From positions 1 through 16,003 of the forward strand of contig JAATGD010000262.1 of NCBI GenBank assembly GCA_015654965.1: 16,003 nt of DNA. The letters run 5' to 3'. Numbering within the stretch: position 1 is the stretch's first letter; each line of letters opens with the position of its first letter. This DNA is from Hyphomicrobiales bacterium. GTDB lineage: Bacteria > Pseudomonadota > Alphaproteobacteria > Rhizobiales > Rhizobiaceae. Below, piece by piece: positions 1 through 8,100 of this stretch. The position numbers were made by a program, and so were the translations under genes. The notes under the pieces are model-generated. The model saw nothing but the letters and a program-made list of their open reading frames with translations. It was not told the DNA's origin and did no database searches.

Positions 1-216
1 GCCCCCGGCGATGTGGTGGAAGCGGGCGCAAAACTTGCAACCGTCGTCCCGGTACCCGGAGAGCCGGAAAGCGATATCGTGCTGAGCGCGCCGCAGGCCG
101 GACGCATCCTCACGCGCCGCTCGCTTCGCTATGTGCGTCGCGGTGACGATCTTCTCAAACTGCTGGGCGATAAGCCTTCCGCGGTCAGGAAGCGGGCGGG
201 CGCGCTGGAAGCATGA
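1..216 (+). CDS. C-terminal part of an aspartoacylase/succinylglutamate desuccinylase-like protein (partial)
   Basis: The reading frame is open from the first base and ends at TGA 214-216, giving the last 71 residues of a protein whose start lies outside the window. The visible part looks like the small beta-barrel, lipoyl-like tail of zinc-dependent succinylglutamate desuccinylase/aspartoacylase (AstE/AspA) proteins: a APGDVVEAG turn at residues 1-9, then V-x-P-x-x-GEPESD, an SAPQAG turn near 34-39, and R-Y-V-R-R-G-D-D-L-L near 48-57. The zinc ligands and catalytic Glu would lie upstream, so substrate cannot be judged. Its stop overlaps the next gene's start (ATGA, 213-216), which suggests translational coupling with the HAD phosphatase. 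A biotinyl/lipoyl carrier domain is the main alternative, but there is no conserved modified Lys motif. Confidence 0.5.
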   Translation, partial: APGDVVEAGAKLATVVPVPGEPESDIVLSAPQAGRILTRRSLRYVRRGDDLLKLLGDKPSAVRKRAGALEA

Positions 217-944
217 GCGCTACGCCTTTGCCGCAAAAGCTTGAAAAAATCCGTGCCATCCTGTTCGACAAGGATGGCACGCTGATCGATTTCGATCGCA
301 CGTGGTTTACGATCTCATGGACCTTGGCGCAAAAGACCGCACAAGGCGATGAGGGCAGGGCGCGGACACTGATGGATGAAGGCGGCTATGACTGGATCGC
401 CCAACGCTTTCGTGCCAATTCGGTGATTGCGGCGGGAACGGTCGAGGATATCGTCCATCTCTGGCACCCGGATGCCGATGCGGATGAGATCAGGGCGCGG
501 ATCGGCGAATTCGACAGTTTTTGCGTGGCGCAAGGTGCGCGTTCGGCGGTGGCCATCGAAGGCCTGCGCGAGACGCTCGAAGCGCTGCAAGCGATGGGCT
601 ATCGGCTCGGTATTGCCACCAATGATTCCGAGGCCGGCGCGCGGGCAACGGCCAAGGCTCTGGGCATCAATAGGTTTTTCGATGTTCTGATCGGTTATGA
701 TACGGCGGCGCGGCCCAAACCCCATGCCGATCCGCTGCTTTATTTCGCGCAAAAGCTCGATCTTGCACCGCATCAGATCGCCATGGTCGGCGACAATCTG
801 CATGATCTGGAAACGGCCCGCGCAGCAAAAGCGGGCCTTGCAATCGGCGTCCTGTCGGGCAACAGCCCGCATGAGGCGCTTGCGCCCCATGCGGACGTGG
901 TCCTCGCTTCCATTGCCAGCTTGCCCGAACTCTTCAAGCGCTAA
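213..944 (+). CDS. HAD-superfamily hydrolase, phosphoglycolate phosphatase-like
   Basis: A 243-residue HAD hydrolase with all four motifs: I, DKDGTLI at 19-25 (nucleophile D19, acid/base D21); II, IATND at 134-138 (T136); III, RPKP at 167-170 (K169); IV, GDNLHD at 193-198 (Mg-binding D194, D198). The helical cap between motifs I and II (roughly 30-115) is the C1 type of phosphoglycolate phosphatase, beta-phosphoglucomutase and similar enzymes. It is expected to be a soluble cytoplasmic phosphomonoesterase. Substrate cannot be assigned: Gph-like activity is a family-level guess, and this copy is not next to Calvin-cycle or DNA-repair genes. ATG 213 overlaps the upstream stop by ATGA, so it is probably co-translated with that gene. 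Its stop lies 3 bp from the stop of the convergent acyl-CoA ligase gene. Confidence 0.85.
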   Translation: MSATPLPQKLEKIRAILFDKDGTLIDFDRTWFTISWTLAQKTAQGDEGRARTLMDEGGYDWIAQRFRANSVIAAGTVEDIVHLWHPDADADEIRARIGEFDSFCVAQGARSAVAIEGLRETLEALQAMGYRLGIATNDSEAGARATAKALGINRFFDVLIGYDTAARPKPHADPLLYFAQKLDLAPHQIAMVGDNLHDLETARAAKAGLAIGVLSGNSPHEALAPHADVVLASIASLPELFKR

Positions 945-947
945 AAT

Positions 948-2930
948 TTAATCGCGCAATTCGCGGCGCAGGATCTTGCCGACATTGCTTTTCGGCAGGC
1001 TTTCGCGGAATTCCACCTCGCGCGGGCGCTTGTAATTGGTGAGCCGCTCGGCGCAGAAGGCTTTCACCTCATCCTCCGTCAGTTCATCGTCGCGCCGCAC
1101 CACAAAGAGTTTGACCACCTCGCCCGAATGCTCATTGGGGATGCCGATGGCCGCCGATTCAAGGATGCGCGGATGTTCGGCCGCCACTTCCTCGATCTCG
1201 TTGGGATAGACGTTGAAGCCAGAGACGAGGATCATGTCCTTCTTGCGGTCGACGATCTTGGTAAAGCCGCGCTCATCCATGAAGCCCATATCGCCGGTGC
1301 GGAAAAAGCCGTCCGCCATGATGGCGCGTGCCGTCTCGTCATCACGCTCCCAATAGCCTTTCATGACCTGTGGCCCGCGCACGCAGATTTCACCCACTTT
1401 TCCAAGGGGCAGGTCGTTGCCCTCATCATCACGGATCGCAAATTCCGTGGACGGCATGGGCAGGCCGATGGTGCCGCTGAATTCTTTCGCATCGAGCGCA
1501 TTGGCGGAGGCCACGGGTGACGTTTCCGACAGACCATAACCTTCGGTGATGTGGCAGCCGGTCACCTCTTGCCAATGTTCGGCAATCGGCCTTTGCACCG
1601 CCATGCCACCGCCCAGCGTCAGGATCAGCGGCTTGAAATCGAGTGTCTTGAAATCTGCATTGTTCATAAGCGCGTTGAACAGCGTGTTGAGGCCCGGAAA
1701 AATGTGGAACGGGTATTTTTTCAGCTCTTTCACAAAGCCGGGAATATCGCGTGGATTGGGAATGAGAATATTTCGCGCGCCAAGCTTGATGCCGATCATC
1801 GCATTCACGGTCAGTGCGAAAATATGATAAAGCGGCAGCGCGCAGACGAAATTGAGTTCTTTCGGACGGCCTTTCTGGCGGAAGGCGACTTCCATCCATA
1901 GCGACATCTGCTCGACATTGGCGAGGATGTTGCTGTGGGTTAGCATCGCGCCCTTGGAAATGCCGGTCGTGCCGCCGGTATATTGCAGGAAAGCGATATC
2001 GCCACCCTCAACCGGAACCGGGTTGAAGGGGTTTGCTCGGCCCTCGCTCAAGGCGGTTGTAAAAGTGATATGGCCCGGCAGGTTCCATGCAGGAACGAGC
2101 TTCTTGACCTTGCGCACCACGAAATTGACGAGATGGCCTTTCAGCCCGAGCATGTCGCCCATGGTGGCGACGATGATATTCGGAATATGGATGGATGGCA
2201 GTGCTTTTTCGACGGTTGCCGCGAAATTTTCCAGAACGATCAGCGCCTTGGCACCGGCATCGTTCAACTGGTGTTCCAGCTCGCGTGGGGTATAGAGCGG
2301 GTTGACATTGACCACGATAAGGCCCGCGCGCAGGATGGCGGCAATGGCAATCGGATATTGCAAAATATTGGGCATCATCACCGCAACGCGATCACCCTTG
2401 ACCAGTCCGCGCGATTGCAAAAATGCGCAAAGCGCGCGCGCATCCGCATCCAGTTGCTGATAGGTCAGGTCCTTGCCCATACAGCTAAAAGCGGGATTGC
2501 CGCCGAATTGTCGGCAGGCGCCCAAGATCATGTCGCCGATGGAGGCTGCCCGGTTCAGCTCGATTTCATGCGGCACACCGGCCGGATAGGCATTGAGCCA
2601 GTGGCGTTCCGGCGTGTTTGCGGGTTTTGCAGGCACTTTGGCCGGAACCGCTTTTTCTTTCTTGGACGCGCTCGTGGCACCCTTGGCTGTGACGGTCTTT
2701 CTGGTGCTTTCCTTTGCGGCCTCGACCTTTGGTGCCGGTGCTTTGGTGGCGGCAATCTTTGCTTTTGGCGCAGCCTTTGTTTCAGATGTCTGCACAGCCG
2801 TCTTGGCCCCAGTTTTAGCAGGGATTTTAGCAGCAATTTTACGCGCAGATGTTTTTTCGGATGCGGCTTTTGGCGCGGCTCTCTTCGATACAGCTTTGGT
2901 TACGGTCTTGCCCGTTGTTTTTTCAGCCAT
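948..2930 (-). CDS. fadD: Long-chain fatty acid--CoA ligase (FadD type) with an Ala/Lys-rich N-terminal tail
   Basis: A 660-residue ANL-superfamily ligase that activates fatty acids to acyl-CoA through an acyl-AMP intermediate. The catalytic body starts near residue 107 (PERHWLNAYPAGVPHEI). It has the P-loop YTGGTTGISKG at 317-327, GYGLSET at 464-470, TGD at 546-548, the hinge DRKKD at 561-565, and the C-terminal catalytic Lys in NVGKILRREL (K652). The body of about 550 residues is normal FadD length. The first 105 or so residues are extra: in the first 100 I count 26 Ala and 22 Lys, in histone H1/AlgP-like KAA, AAPK and AKT repeats with no hydrophobic segment. The start is supported by GGGGAG at 2936-2941, 5 nt from the ATG; the next Met is at 133, inside the conserved body. 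It lies downstream of bepR on the same strand with a 232-bp gap and a LiuR-like box, so it is probably transcribed separately. Confidence 0.88.
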   Translation of the reverse strand: MAEKTTGKTVTKAVSKRAAPKAASEKTSARKIAAKIPAKTGAKTAVQTSETKAAPKAKIAATKAPAPKVEAAKESTRKTVTAKGATSASKKEKAVPAKVPAKPANTPERHWLNAYPAGVPHEIELNRAASIGDMILGACRQFGGNPAFSCMGKDLTYQQLDADARALCAFLQSRGLVKGDRVAVMMPNILQYPIAIAAILRAGLIVVNVNPLYTPRELEHQLNDAGAKALIVLENFAATVEKALPSIHIPNIIVATMGDMLGLKGHLVNFVVRKVKKLVPAWNLPGHITFTTALSEGRANPFNPVPVEGGDIAFLQYTGGTTGISKGAMLTHSNILANVEQMSLWMEVAFRQKGRPKELNFVCALPLYHIFALTVNAMIGIKLGARNILIPNPRDIPGFVKELKKYPFHIFPGLNTLFNALMNNADFKTLDFKPLILTLGGGMAVQRPIAEHWQEVTGCHITEGYGLSETSPVASANALDAKEFSGTIGLPMPSTEFAIRDDEGNDLPLGKVGEICVRGPQVMKGYWERDDETARAIMADGFFRTGDMGFMDERGFTKIVDRKKDMILVSGFNVYPNEIEEVAAEHPRILESAAIGIPNEHSGEVVKLFVVRRDDELTEDEVKAFCAERLTNYKRPREVEFRESLPKSNVGKILRRELRD

Positions 2931-2935
2931 GCTTT

Positions 2936-2941
2936 CTCCCC
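2936..2941 (-). promoter_or_regulatory. Shine-Dalgarno deciding the fadD start
   Basis: Read on the minus strand, GGGGAG stands 5 nt before ATG 2930. This supports translation of the long Ala/Lys-rich tail rather than a start nearer the enzyme domain, where no Met exists until residue 133. Confidence 0.7.
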
Positions 2942-3078
2942 GGATTGCTCCGTCCCGTTTCTAGGGCGAATCCTTGTCCGCCTGTCTCCCAAATGTCTCC
3001 CAAGCGCGCCCTTTATCCTCCGGGGCGGCTTCCTTGCAAAGAATGTGGTCGAGTTTCATCGCCTGCGCAAGTCTTACA

Positions 3079-3094
3079 TTGACGTAAGCGTAAA
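3079..3094 (-). promoter_or_regulatory. LiuR-like operator upstream of fadD
   Basis: TTGACGTAAGCGTAAA on the plus strand (TTTACGCTTACGTCAA towards fadD) is an imperfect palindrome with half-sites TTGACG and CGTAAA. From memory it agrees at all but one position with the TTKACGTWWACGTMAA type of site bound by LiuR, a MerR-family regulator of branched-chain amino acid and fatty acid breakdown in Proteobacteria. It lies about 150 bp upstream of the fadD start codon, downstream of bepR. Placement and motif fit regulation of fadD; binding is inferred. Confidence 0.45.
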
Positions 3095-3162
3095 TAAAAA
3101 TGGGGCTTTCAATCCGAAGCAAGATTTTTGCGCTGCAAACGGGTTGTCGCAATAAGGCGTGG

Positions 3163-3780
3163 TCAGTCGGCTTTGCGCATCGACTGGATAAGCGTGCGGA
3201 TGGCCTTGCTGCCGTCGCCCACGAGATCAAAGCTTTTTTCGTTGCGTATCCAGTCGCCCAGAAGGCCGCCGACGATTGCCATAAGAATGGGCGCGGCGCT
3301 TTTCGCTGTCCATTGCGTAGAAAGTTCGCCGCGGCGCTCGGCAACCTCCAGAAGCTTGGTGAAAAGGGAGAGCACATTGTCGCGCGCTTCCTTGATGCGC
3401 TCAAGGATCGGGGTCATTTCACCGCCATGGCCATGTTGCTGGTGGATGATGGTGAAAATGATCTGCTGGCGTTCATCGCTCACGAAGAGTTCGAGCGCTG
3501 CAAGAATGGATTGTTCGAGCACATGCAACGGGTTGGGATGATCGAGATTGGCCGCCTGCAGCATGATTTCCTCCTGCGGAAACCGTGCCTGACCGATGAT
3601 GGCGCGAAAAATATCGAGCTTGTCATGAAAATGAAAATAGATGGCCCCGCGTGTGACGCCTGCCTGCGATGCGATTTCAATAAGCGAAGACTGATGGACG
3701 CCATGTTTGAGAAACATCTTCTCGGCGGCAATAAGTATGGCTTCCCGTGTCTCGGCAGCATCGGCTTTGGTCCGGCGCAT
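3163..3780 (-). CDS. bepR: TetR-family repressor of the adjacent RND efflux operon (BepR/AcrR-like)
   Basis: A 205-residue TetR/AcrR regulator. The N-terminus MRRTKADAAETREAIL is the typical AcrR/TtgR opening, and the helix-turn-helix spans about 32-52 (SLIEIASQAGVTRGAIYFHF). Residues 60-205 form the all-helical ligand-binding and dimerisation domain, similar to TetR_C_2 of AcrR/TtgR. The longest frame starts at GTG 3792, but no Shine-Dalgarno precedes it; ATG 3780 has GGGGG at 3786-3790, 5 nt upstream, and gives the family-standard N-terminus, so it is preferred. It is divergent from bepD, the usual layout for local repressors of RND pumps. In Brucella suis BepR is known to repress bepDE and to be relieved by inducers such as deoxycholate. 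The regulatory role here rests on that precedent and the operator-like palindrome at 3902-3919. Confidence 0.85.
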   Translation of the reverse strand: MRRTKADAAETREAILIAAEKMFLKHGVHQSSLIEIASQAGVTRGAIYFHFHDKLDIFRAIIGQARFPQEEIMLQAANLDHPNPLHVLEQSILAALELFVSDERQQIIFTIIHQQHGHGGEMTPILERIKEARDNVLSLFTKLLEVAERRGELSTQWTAKSAAPILMAIVGGLLGDWIRNEKSFDLVGDGSKAIRTLIQSMRKAD

Positions 3781-3799
3781 TATTGCCCCCACCCGAACA

Positions 3800-3827
3800 G
3801 AAAAGTCGCAGATTTTCGTGACTTTTC
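3800..3827. repeat. Inverted repeat in the bepR-bepD intergenic region
   Basis: GAAAAGTC (3800-3807) and GACTTTTC (3820-3827) form perfect 8-bp arms around a 12-bp spacer, 20-47 bp upstream of the bepR ATG. It could be an extra operator affecting bepR transcription, or a hairpin in the bepR leader. The sequence differs from the AcrR-like site near bepD, so it may bind a different protein. Confidence 0.4.
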
Positions 3828-3872
3828 GATAAAATTATGGATAAATCATTCGTGATCGCATATCCATTCTTA

Positions 3873-3900
3873 TTGACTATATCATCGCATTTCGTATTTA
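3873..3900 (+). promoter_or_regulatory. Candidate bepDE promoter
   Basis: TTGACT (3873-3878) resembles a -35 box. A weak -10-like TATTTA follows at 3895-3900 with a 16-bp spacer. Initiation would fall near 3906, inside the palindrome at 3902-3919, which is where a repressor would block it. The -10 match is poor, so the exact box is uncertain. Confidence 0.4.
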
Positions 3901-3901
3901 C

Positions 3902-3919
3902 AAACATCTATGTATGTTT
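3902..3919. promoter_or_regulatory. bepR operator: AcrR-like operator, probable BepR site
   Basis: AAACAT (3902-3907) and ATGTTT (3914-3919) flank CTATGT, giving AAACATCTATGTATGTTT. From memory this closely resembles the TACATACATTTGTGAATGTATGTA class of site bound by AcrR/TtgR-type repressors. It overlaps the expected bepD transcription start. The first in-frame ATG of the bepD frame (3914) lies inside it, another reason to reject that ATG as the start. Confidence 0.5.
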
Positions 3920-3958
3920 AATTGGCCGCTCCGTACGACAGCAAGGGCATCTCCCACC

Positions 3959-5161
3959 ATGATCACCAACCGTTTTATTCGGCTTTTTGCGGCAGGGGCC
4001 GCTTTTCTTGTTTTTGCGGGGCAACCGGGCTTTGCGCAGGCACCCGGTGGCGCGACGCCACCACCGCCGCAGGTTTCCGTGCTCACCATCACGCCGCGCG
4101 ACGTGCCGGTGACCTATGAATATGCCGCCCGCATCAGCGCCTACCGCAACGTGCAGGTGCGCGCCCGCGTCGGCGGTATCCTGCTGCGCCGCAATTTTGT
4201 CGAAGGCACCCAGGTGCAGGCGGGCGACGTTCTCTTCGAGATCGATCCGGCTCCCTATCAGGCCGAGCTTGAAAAGGCGCAGGCGCAGGTCGCGCAGGCC
4301 GTCGCCGATTACCAGCAGTCGATCCGGGATGCCGATCGCGCCGACCAGTTGGTCCAGCAGAAGGTGCAGAGCGCTTCGGTTCGTGATTCGGCCTTTGCGA
4401 CCCGTGATCTCAAGAAGGCGGTGGTCGCCGCCGCGCAGGCGCAGCTTCGCACCGCCGAACTCAATCTGGGCTATACCAAGGTGACGGCGCCGATCAGCGG
4501 CATTACCAGTCAGGAACAGGTTTCCGAAGGCAGCCTCATCGGCACCGATGCGTCATCGAGCCTGCTCACCGCGATCACCCAGCTCGATCCGGTCTATGTG
4601 AACTTCTCCTTCACCGATACGGAAGCTGCTGAAATCAATCGTCTGCGCGCCGAACGCAGCGCGACGGGCGCAGACGCGGACCGGCTCAAGATCAAGATCC
4701 TCTTCGGTGACGGCCAGGCCTATGATCACGAAGGCACCATCGATTTCACCTCGTCCTCGCTCGACACCGAAACCGGAACGCTGGGTTCGCGCGCCGTGGT
4801 CGACAATCCCGACCACCGCCTGATCCCCGGCCAGTTCGTGCGCGCCACCATTCTCGACATTCATGTCAAGGATGGCGTGACGATCCCCAAGGCGGCTTTG
4901 CTTCAGGGACCGCAGTCGCAATTCGTCTATGTGGTCGGCAAGGACGATGTCGTGGAAGTGCGCCCGGTGACGGTCGCGCGCGAACTCGAGAATGAATGGC
5001 TGATTTCGCAAGGCCTGAACGAAGGTGACCGCGTGATCACGGAAGGCGTCATCAAGGCGCGTCCGGGCGGCAAGGTGCAGGCGGTTGATGCGGCTGCGGC
5101 AGGCGACAAGCAGACATCGACCGACGAAGCTGGCAAGAAACAGGCGGCAGGCAACCAATGA
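3959..5161 (+). CDS. bepD: RND efflux periplasmic adaptor (membrane fusion protein) BepD
   Basis: A 400-residue adaptor linking the inner-membrane pump BepE to an outer-membrane TolC-type channel (BepC in Brucella, encoded elsewhere). From ATG 3959 it has a signal peptide: TNR, a hydrophobic core IRLFAAGAAFLVFAG (about 7-21) and a cleavage region GFAQA (24-28). There is no lipobox Cys, so it should be cut by signal peptidase I rather than lipidated like E. coli AcrA. The split lipoyl domain lies at about 60-98 and 168-200 (GYTKVTAPISG at 171-181), the Gln/Ala-rich alpha-hairpin at about 100-165, and the beta-barrel and membrane-proximal domains at about 205-375. The tail is polar. The frame extends to ATG 3914, but that ATG sits in the operator, lacks a Shine-Dalgarno and would bury the signal peptide. 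An AGGG 11 nt before ATG 3959 is weak. Its stop overlaps the bepE start (ATGA, 5158-5161). Confidence 0.88.
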   Translation: MITNRFIRLFAAGAAFLVFAGQPGFAQAPGGATPPPPQVSVLTITPRDVPVTYEYAARISAYRNVQVRARVGGILLRRNFVEGTQVQAGDVLFEIDPAPYQAELEKAQAQVAQAVADYQQSIRDADRADQLVQQKVQSASVRDSAFATRDLKKAVVAAAQAQLRTAELNLGYTKVTAPISGITSQEQVSEGSLIGTDASSSLLTAITQLDPVYVNFSFTDTEAAEINRLRAERSATGADADRLKIKILFGDGQAYDHEGTIDFTSSSLDTETGTLGSRAVVDNPDHRLIPGQFVRATILDIHVKDGVTIPKAALLQGPQSQFVYVVGKDDVVEVRPVTVARELENEWLISQGLNEGDRVITEGVIKARPGGKVQAVDAAAAGDKQTSTDEAGKKQAAGNQ

Positions 5162-8100
5162 ACAGATTTTTCGTCGACCGTCCGGTTTTCGCGGCGGTTA
5201 TTTCCATTGTGCTTGTGCTTGCGGGTCTCATCTGCATCCGCATCCTGCCGATCGCCCAATATCCCGAGCTGACACCGCCGCAGGTGGTGGTCAGCGCGAC
5301 CTATCCGGGCGCGAGCGCCGAAACCGTGACGCAGACCGTCGCCGCCCCGATCGAGCAGCAGATCAACGGCGTCGAGAACATGCTCTACATGCAGTCCTCG
5401 AGCCTTGGCAGCGGCACGATGCAGCTGACCGTGACCTTCGCGCTCGGCACCGATCCCGATCAGGCTACCATCAACGTCAACAACCGCGTGCAGCGCGCGA
5501 CCTCGTCGCTGCCGCAGGAAGTGCAGCGTCTGGGCGTGACGGTGGACAAGCGTTCCTCGACCATTCTCGGCATGGTCGCCATGTTCGCCGAAGAAGGCCG
5601 TTACGACCGCACCTATGTCGGCAACTACGCGCTTTTGAACGTCATCGACGATCTCAAGCGCCTGCAGGGCGTCGGCGATGTGCAGCTTCTGGGCAATATC
5701 GAATATTCGATGCGCATCTGGCTGCGCCCGGACAAGCTCGCGCAATATAATCTGACGCCCTCCGATGTGCAGACCGCCATTCAGGAACAGAATGCGCAGT
5801 TCGCGGCGGGCCGTTTCGGCGACCAGCCCGATCCGCAGGCGGGACCGTTCACCTATACGGCGACCACGCAGGGGCGTCTGCCGGATGCCTCGGCGTTCGA
5901 GAACATCATTCTGCGTTCGAGTTCCAATGCCGCGACCTTGCGCCTGAAGGACATTGCGCGCGTGGAACTGGGCACGGAAAGCTATCTGGTCGACAGCAGT
6001 CTCGATGGAACGCCTGCCGTTCCCATCGCGATCTACCTTCAGCCGGGCGCCAACGCGCTCAATACGATGGAACTGATCCAGAACCGCATGGAAGAGCTGA
6101 AGGCAAGCTTCCCGGCTGGCATCGGCTATTCGATCCCGTTCGACACGACCAAGTTCATCAAGGTCTCGGTTCAGGAAGTGATCCACACCTTCATCGAGGC
6201 GATCATCCTCGTCGTGCTGGTGGTGTTCATCTTCCTGCAGAACTGGCGCGCGACGCTCATTCCCGTCATCGCGGTGCCGATCTCGATCATCGGCACCTTC
6301 GCGGGCATGTATGTGCTCGGTTTCTCCATCAATCTTCTGACGCTGTTCGGTCTGGTTCTGGCCATCGGTATCGTGGTGGATGACGCCATCGTGGTGCTGG
6401 AAAACGTCGAACGCATCATGACGACGGAAAAACTCTCGCCGCGCAAGGCCGCGATCAAGGCCATGAGCGAGGTGACGGGGCCGGTTATCGCCATCGTTCT
6501 CGTGCTGTGTGCCGTGTTCATCCCGGTCGCGTTCATGGGCGGCCTTGTGGGTGAAATGTACAAGCAGTTCGCCGTCACCATCGCCATCTCGGTGGTGCTG
6601 TCGGGCACCGTGGCGCTCACGCTCACGCCCGCGCTCTGCGCGCTGATCCTCAAGCCCGGCCATCACGAGCCGATCCTGCCGTTCCGCATTTTCAACCGCT
6701 TCTTCGAGCGGGTGACCGGCGGTTATAGCTATGGCGTGCGCTTCTTCCTCAAGCGCGCCGCCATCGGCCTTTTGATCTTCGCGGGCCTTCTGGGGGCCAC
6801 CTATTATCTTTTCCAGAAGGTTCCCGGGTCCTTGCTGCCCGATGAAGATCAGGGTTTTCTGTTCAGCGTGGCGATCCTGCCACCCGCAGCGTCTCTGGAA
6901 CGCACCACGGCCGTTCTCGATCAGGCGAGCGAGAATATCCGCAAGCACCCGGCTGTCGAGCATGTTTTCGCGGTGTCCGGCTACGACCTGCTGTCGAGCG
7001 GCCTGAAAACCAGCGCCGGCACCATGTTCATCATGCTGAAGGACTGGAACGAGCGGACGACGCCCGATCTGGATGCGCGGAATCTGCCGGGCACCATCAT
7101 GGGCATGAATGCGGGCATCAAGGACGGCATGGTCCTTGCCTTCAACCCGCCGCCAATTCTGGGACTGAGCACCACGGGCGGTTTCGAGCTCTATGTTCAG
7201 GATCGCACCGGCGGCGGCATCGCATCGCTGACGCAGATGACGAACCTGTTGATCGAGGCGGCGGCCAAGCGGCCGGAACTGACAGGGGTGCGCACGACAT
7301 TCGATCCGAATGTGCCGCAATATGACATCCAGCTCGATCGCGACAAGGCGAAGGCTCTGGGCGTGCCGATCAATTCGGTGTTCACCGCCATGCAGGCGAC
7401 CTTCGGCAGCGTCTATGTCAACGACTTCACGCTTTACGGGCGCAACTATCAGGTCAATCTGCAATCGGAGGCCGAATTCCGCCGCGACCCGAGCGACCTG
7501 AAACATGTCTTCGTGCGCGCCGATTCCGGCAGCATGATCCCGTTGAGCGCACTGGTGACGGTCAAGCGCATCGTCGGCCCGGATATGCTCGAACGCTTCA
7601 ATGCCTTCAACGCGGCGAAGGTGACGGGCAATCCCGCTCCTGGCTTCACCTCGGGCGACGCCATCAGGGCCATGCAGGAAGTTGCGGCGCAAGTGCTGCC
7701 CGAAGGCTACCAGATCGCCTGGACGGGTTCGGCCTATCAGGAAGTCTCGACCAGCGGCGCCGGTTCGCAGGCCATGATCTTTGGTCTGATCATGGTGTTC
7801 CTCATTCTGGCGGCGCAGTATGAACGCTGGAGCCTGCCGCTTGCGGTCATGACGGCGGTGCCGTTCGCGCTGTTCGGTGCGCTGCTGGCGACCGATCTGC
7901 GCGGGCTTACCAATGACGTGTATTTCCAGATCGGTCTGGTGACACTGATCGGTCTTGCGGCGAAGAACGCGATCCTCATCGTCGAATTCGCGGTGTTGCA
8001 GCGAGAAGAAGGCAAGTCGGCCATCGATGCGGCGGCGGACGCGGCGCGCCTGCGTTTCCGTCCCATCGTGATGACGTCTCTTGCCTTCATTCTGGGCGTG

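Noticed and set aside
2983..3003. TGTCTCCCAA repeated twice upstream of fadD
   Set aside because: A 10-bp direct repeat with a one-base gap. It is too short and isolated to assign a role.
3914..3958. Longer N-terminus for BepD from ATG 3914
   Set aside because: No Shine-Dalgarno, it lies in the operator-like palindrome, and it would add 15 residues ahead of a complete signal peptide.
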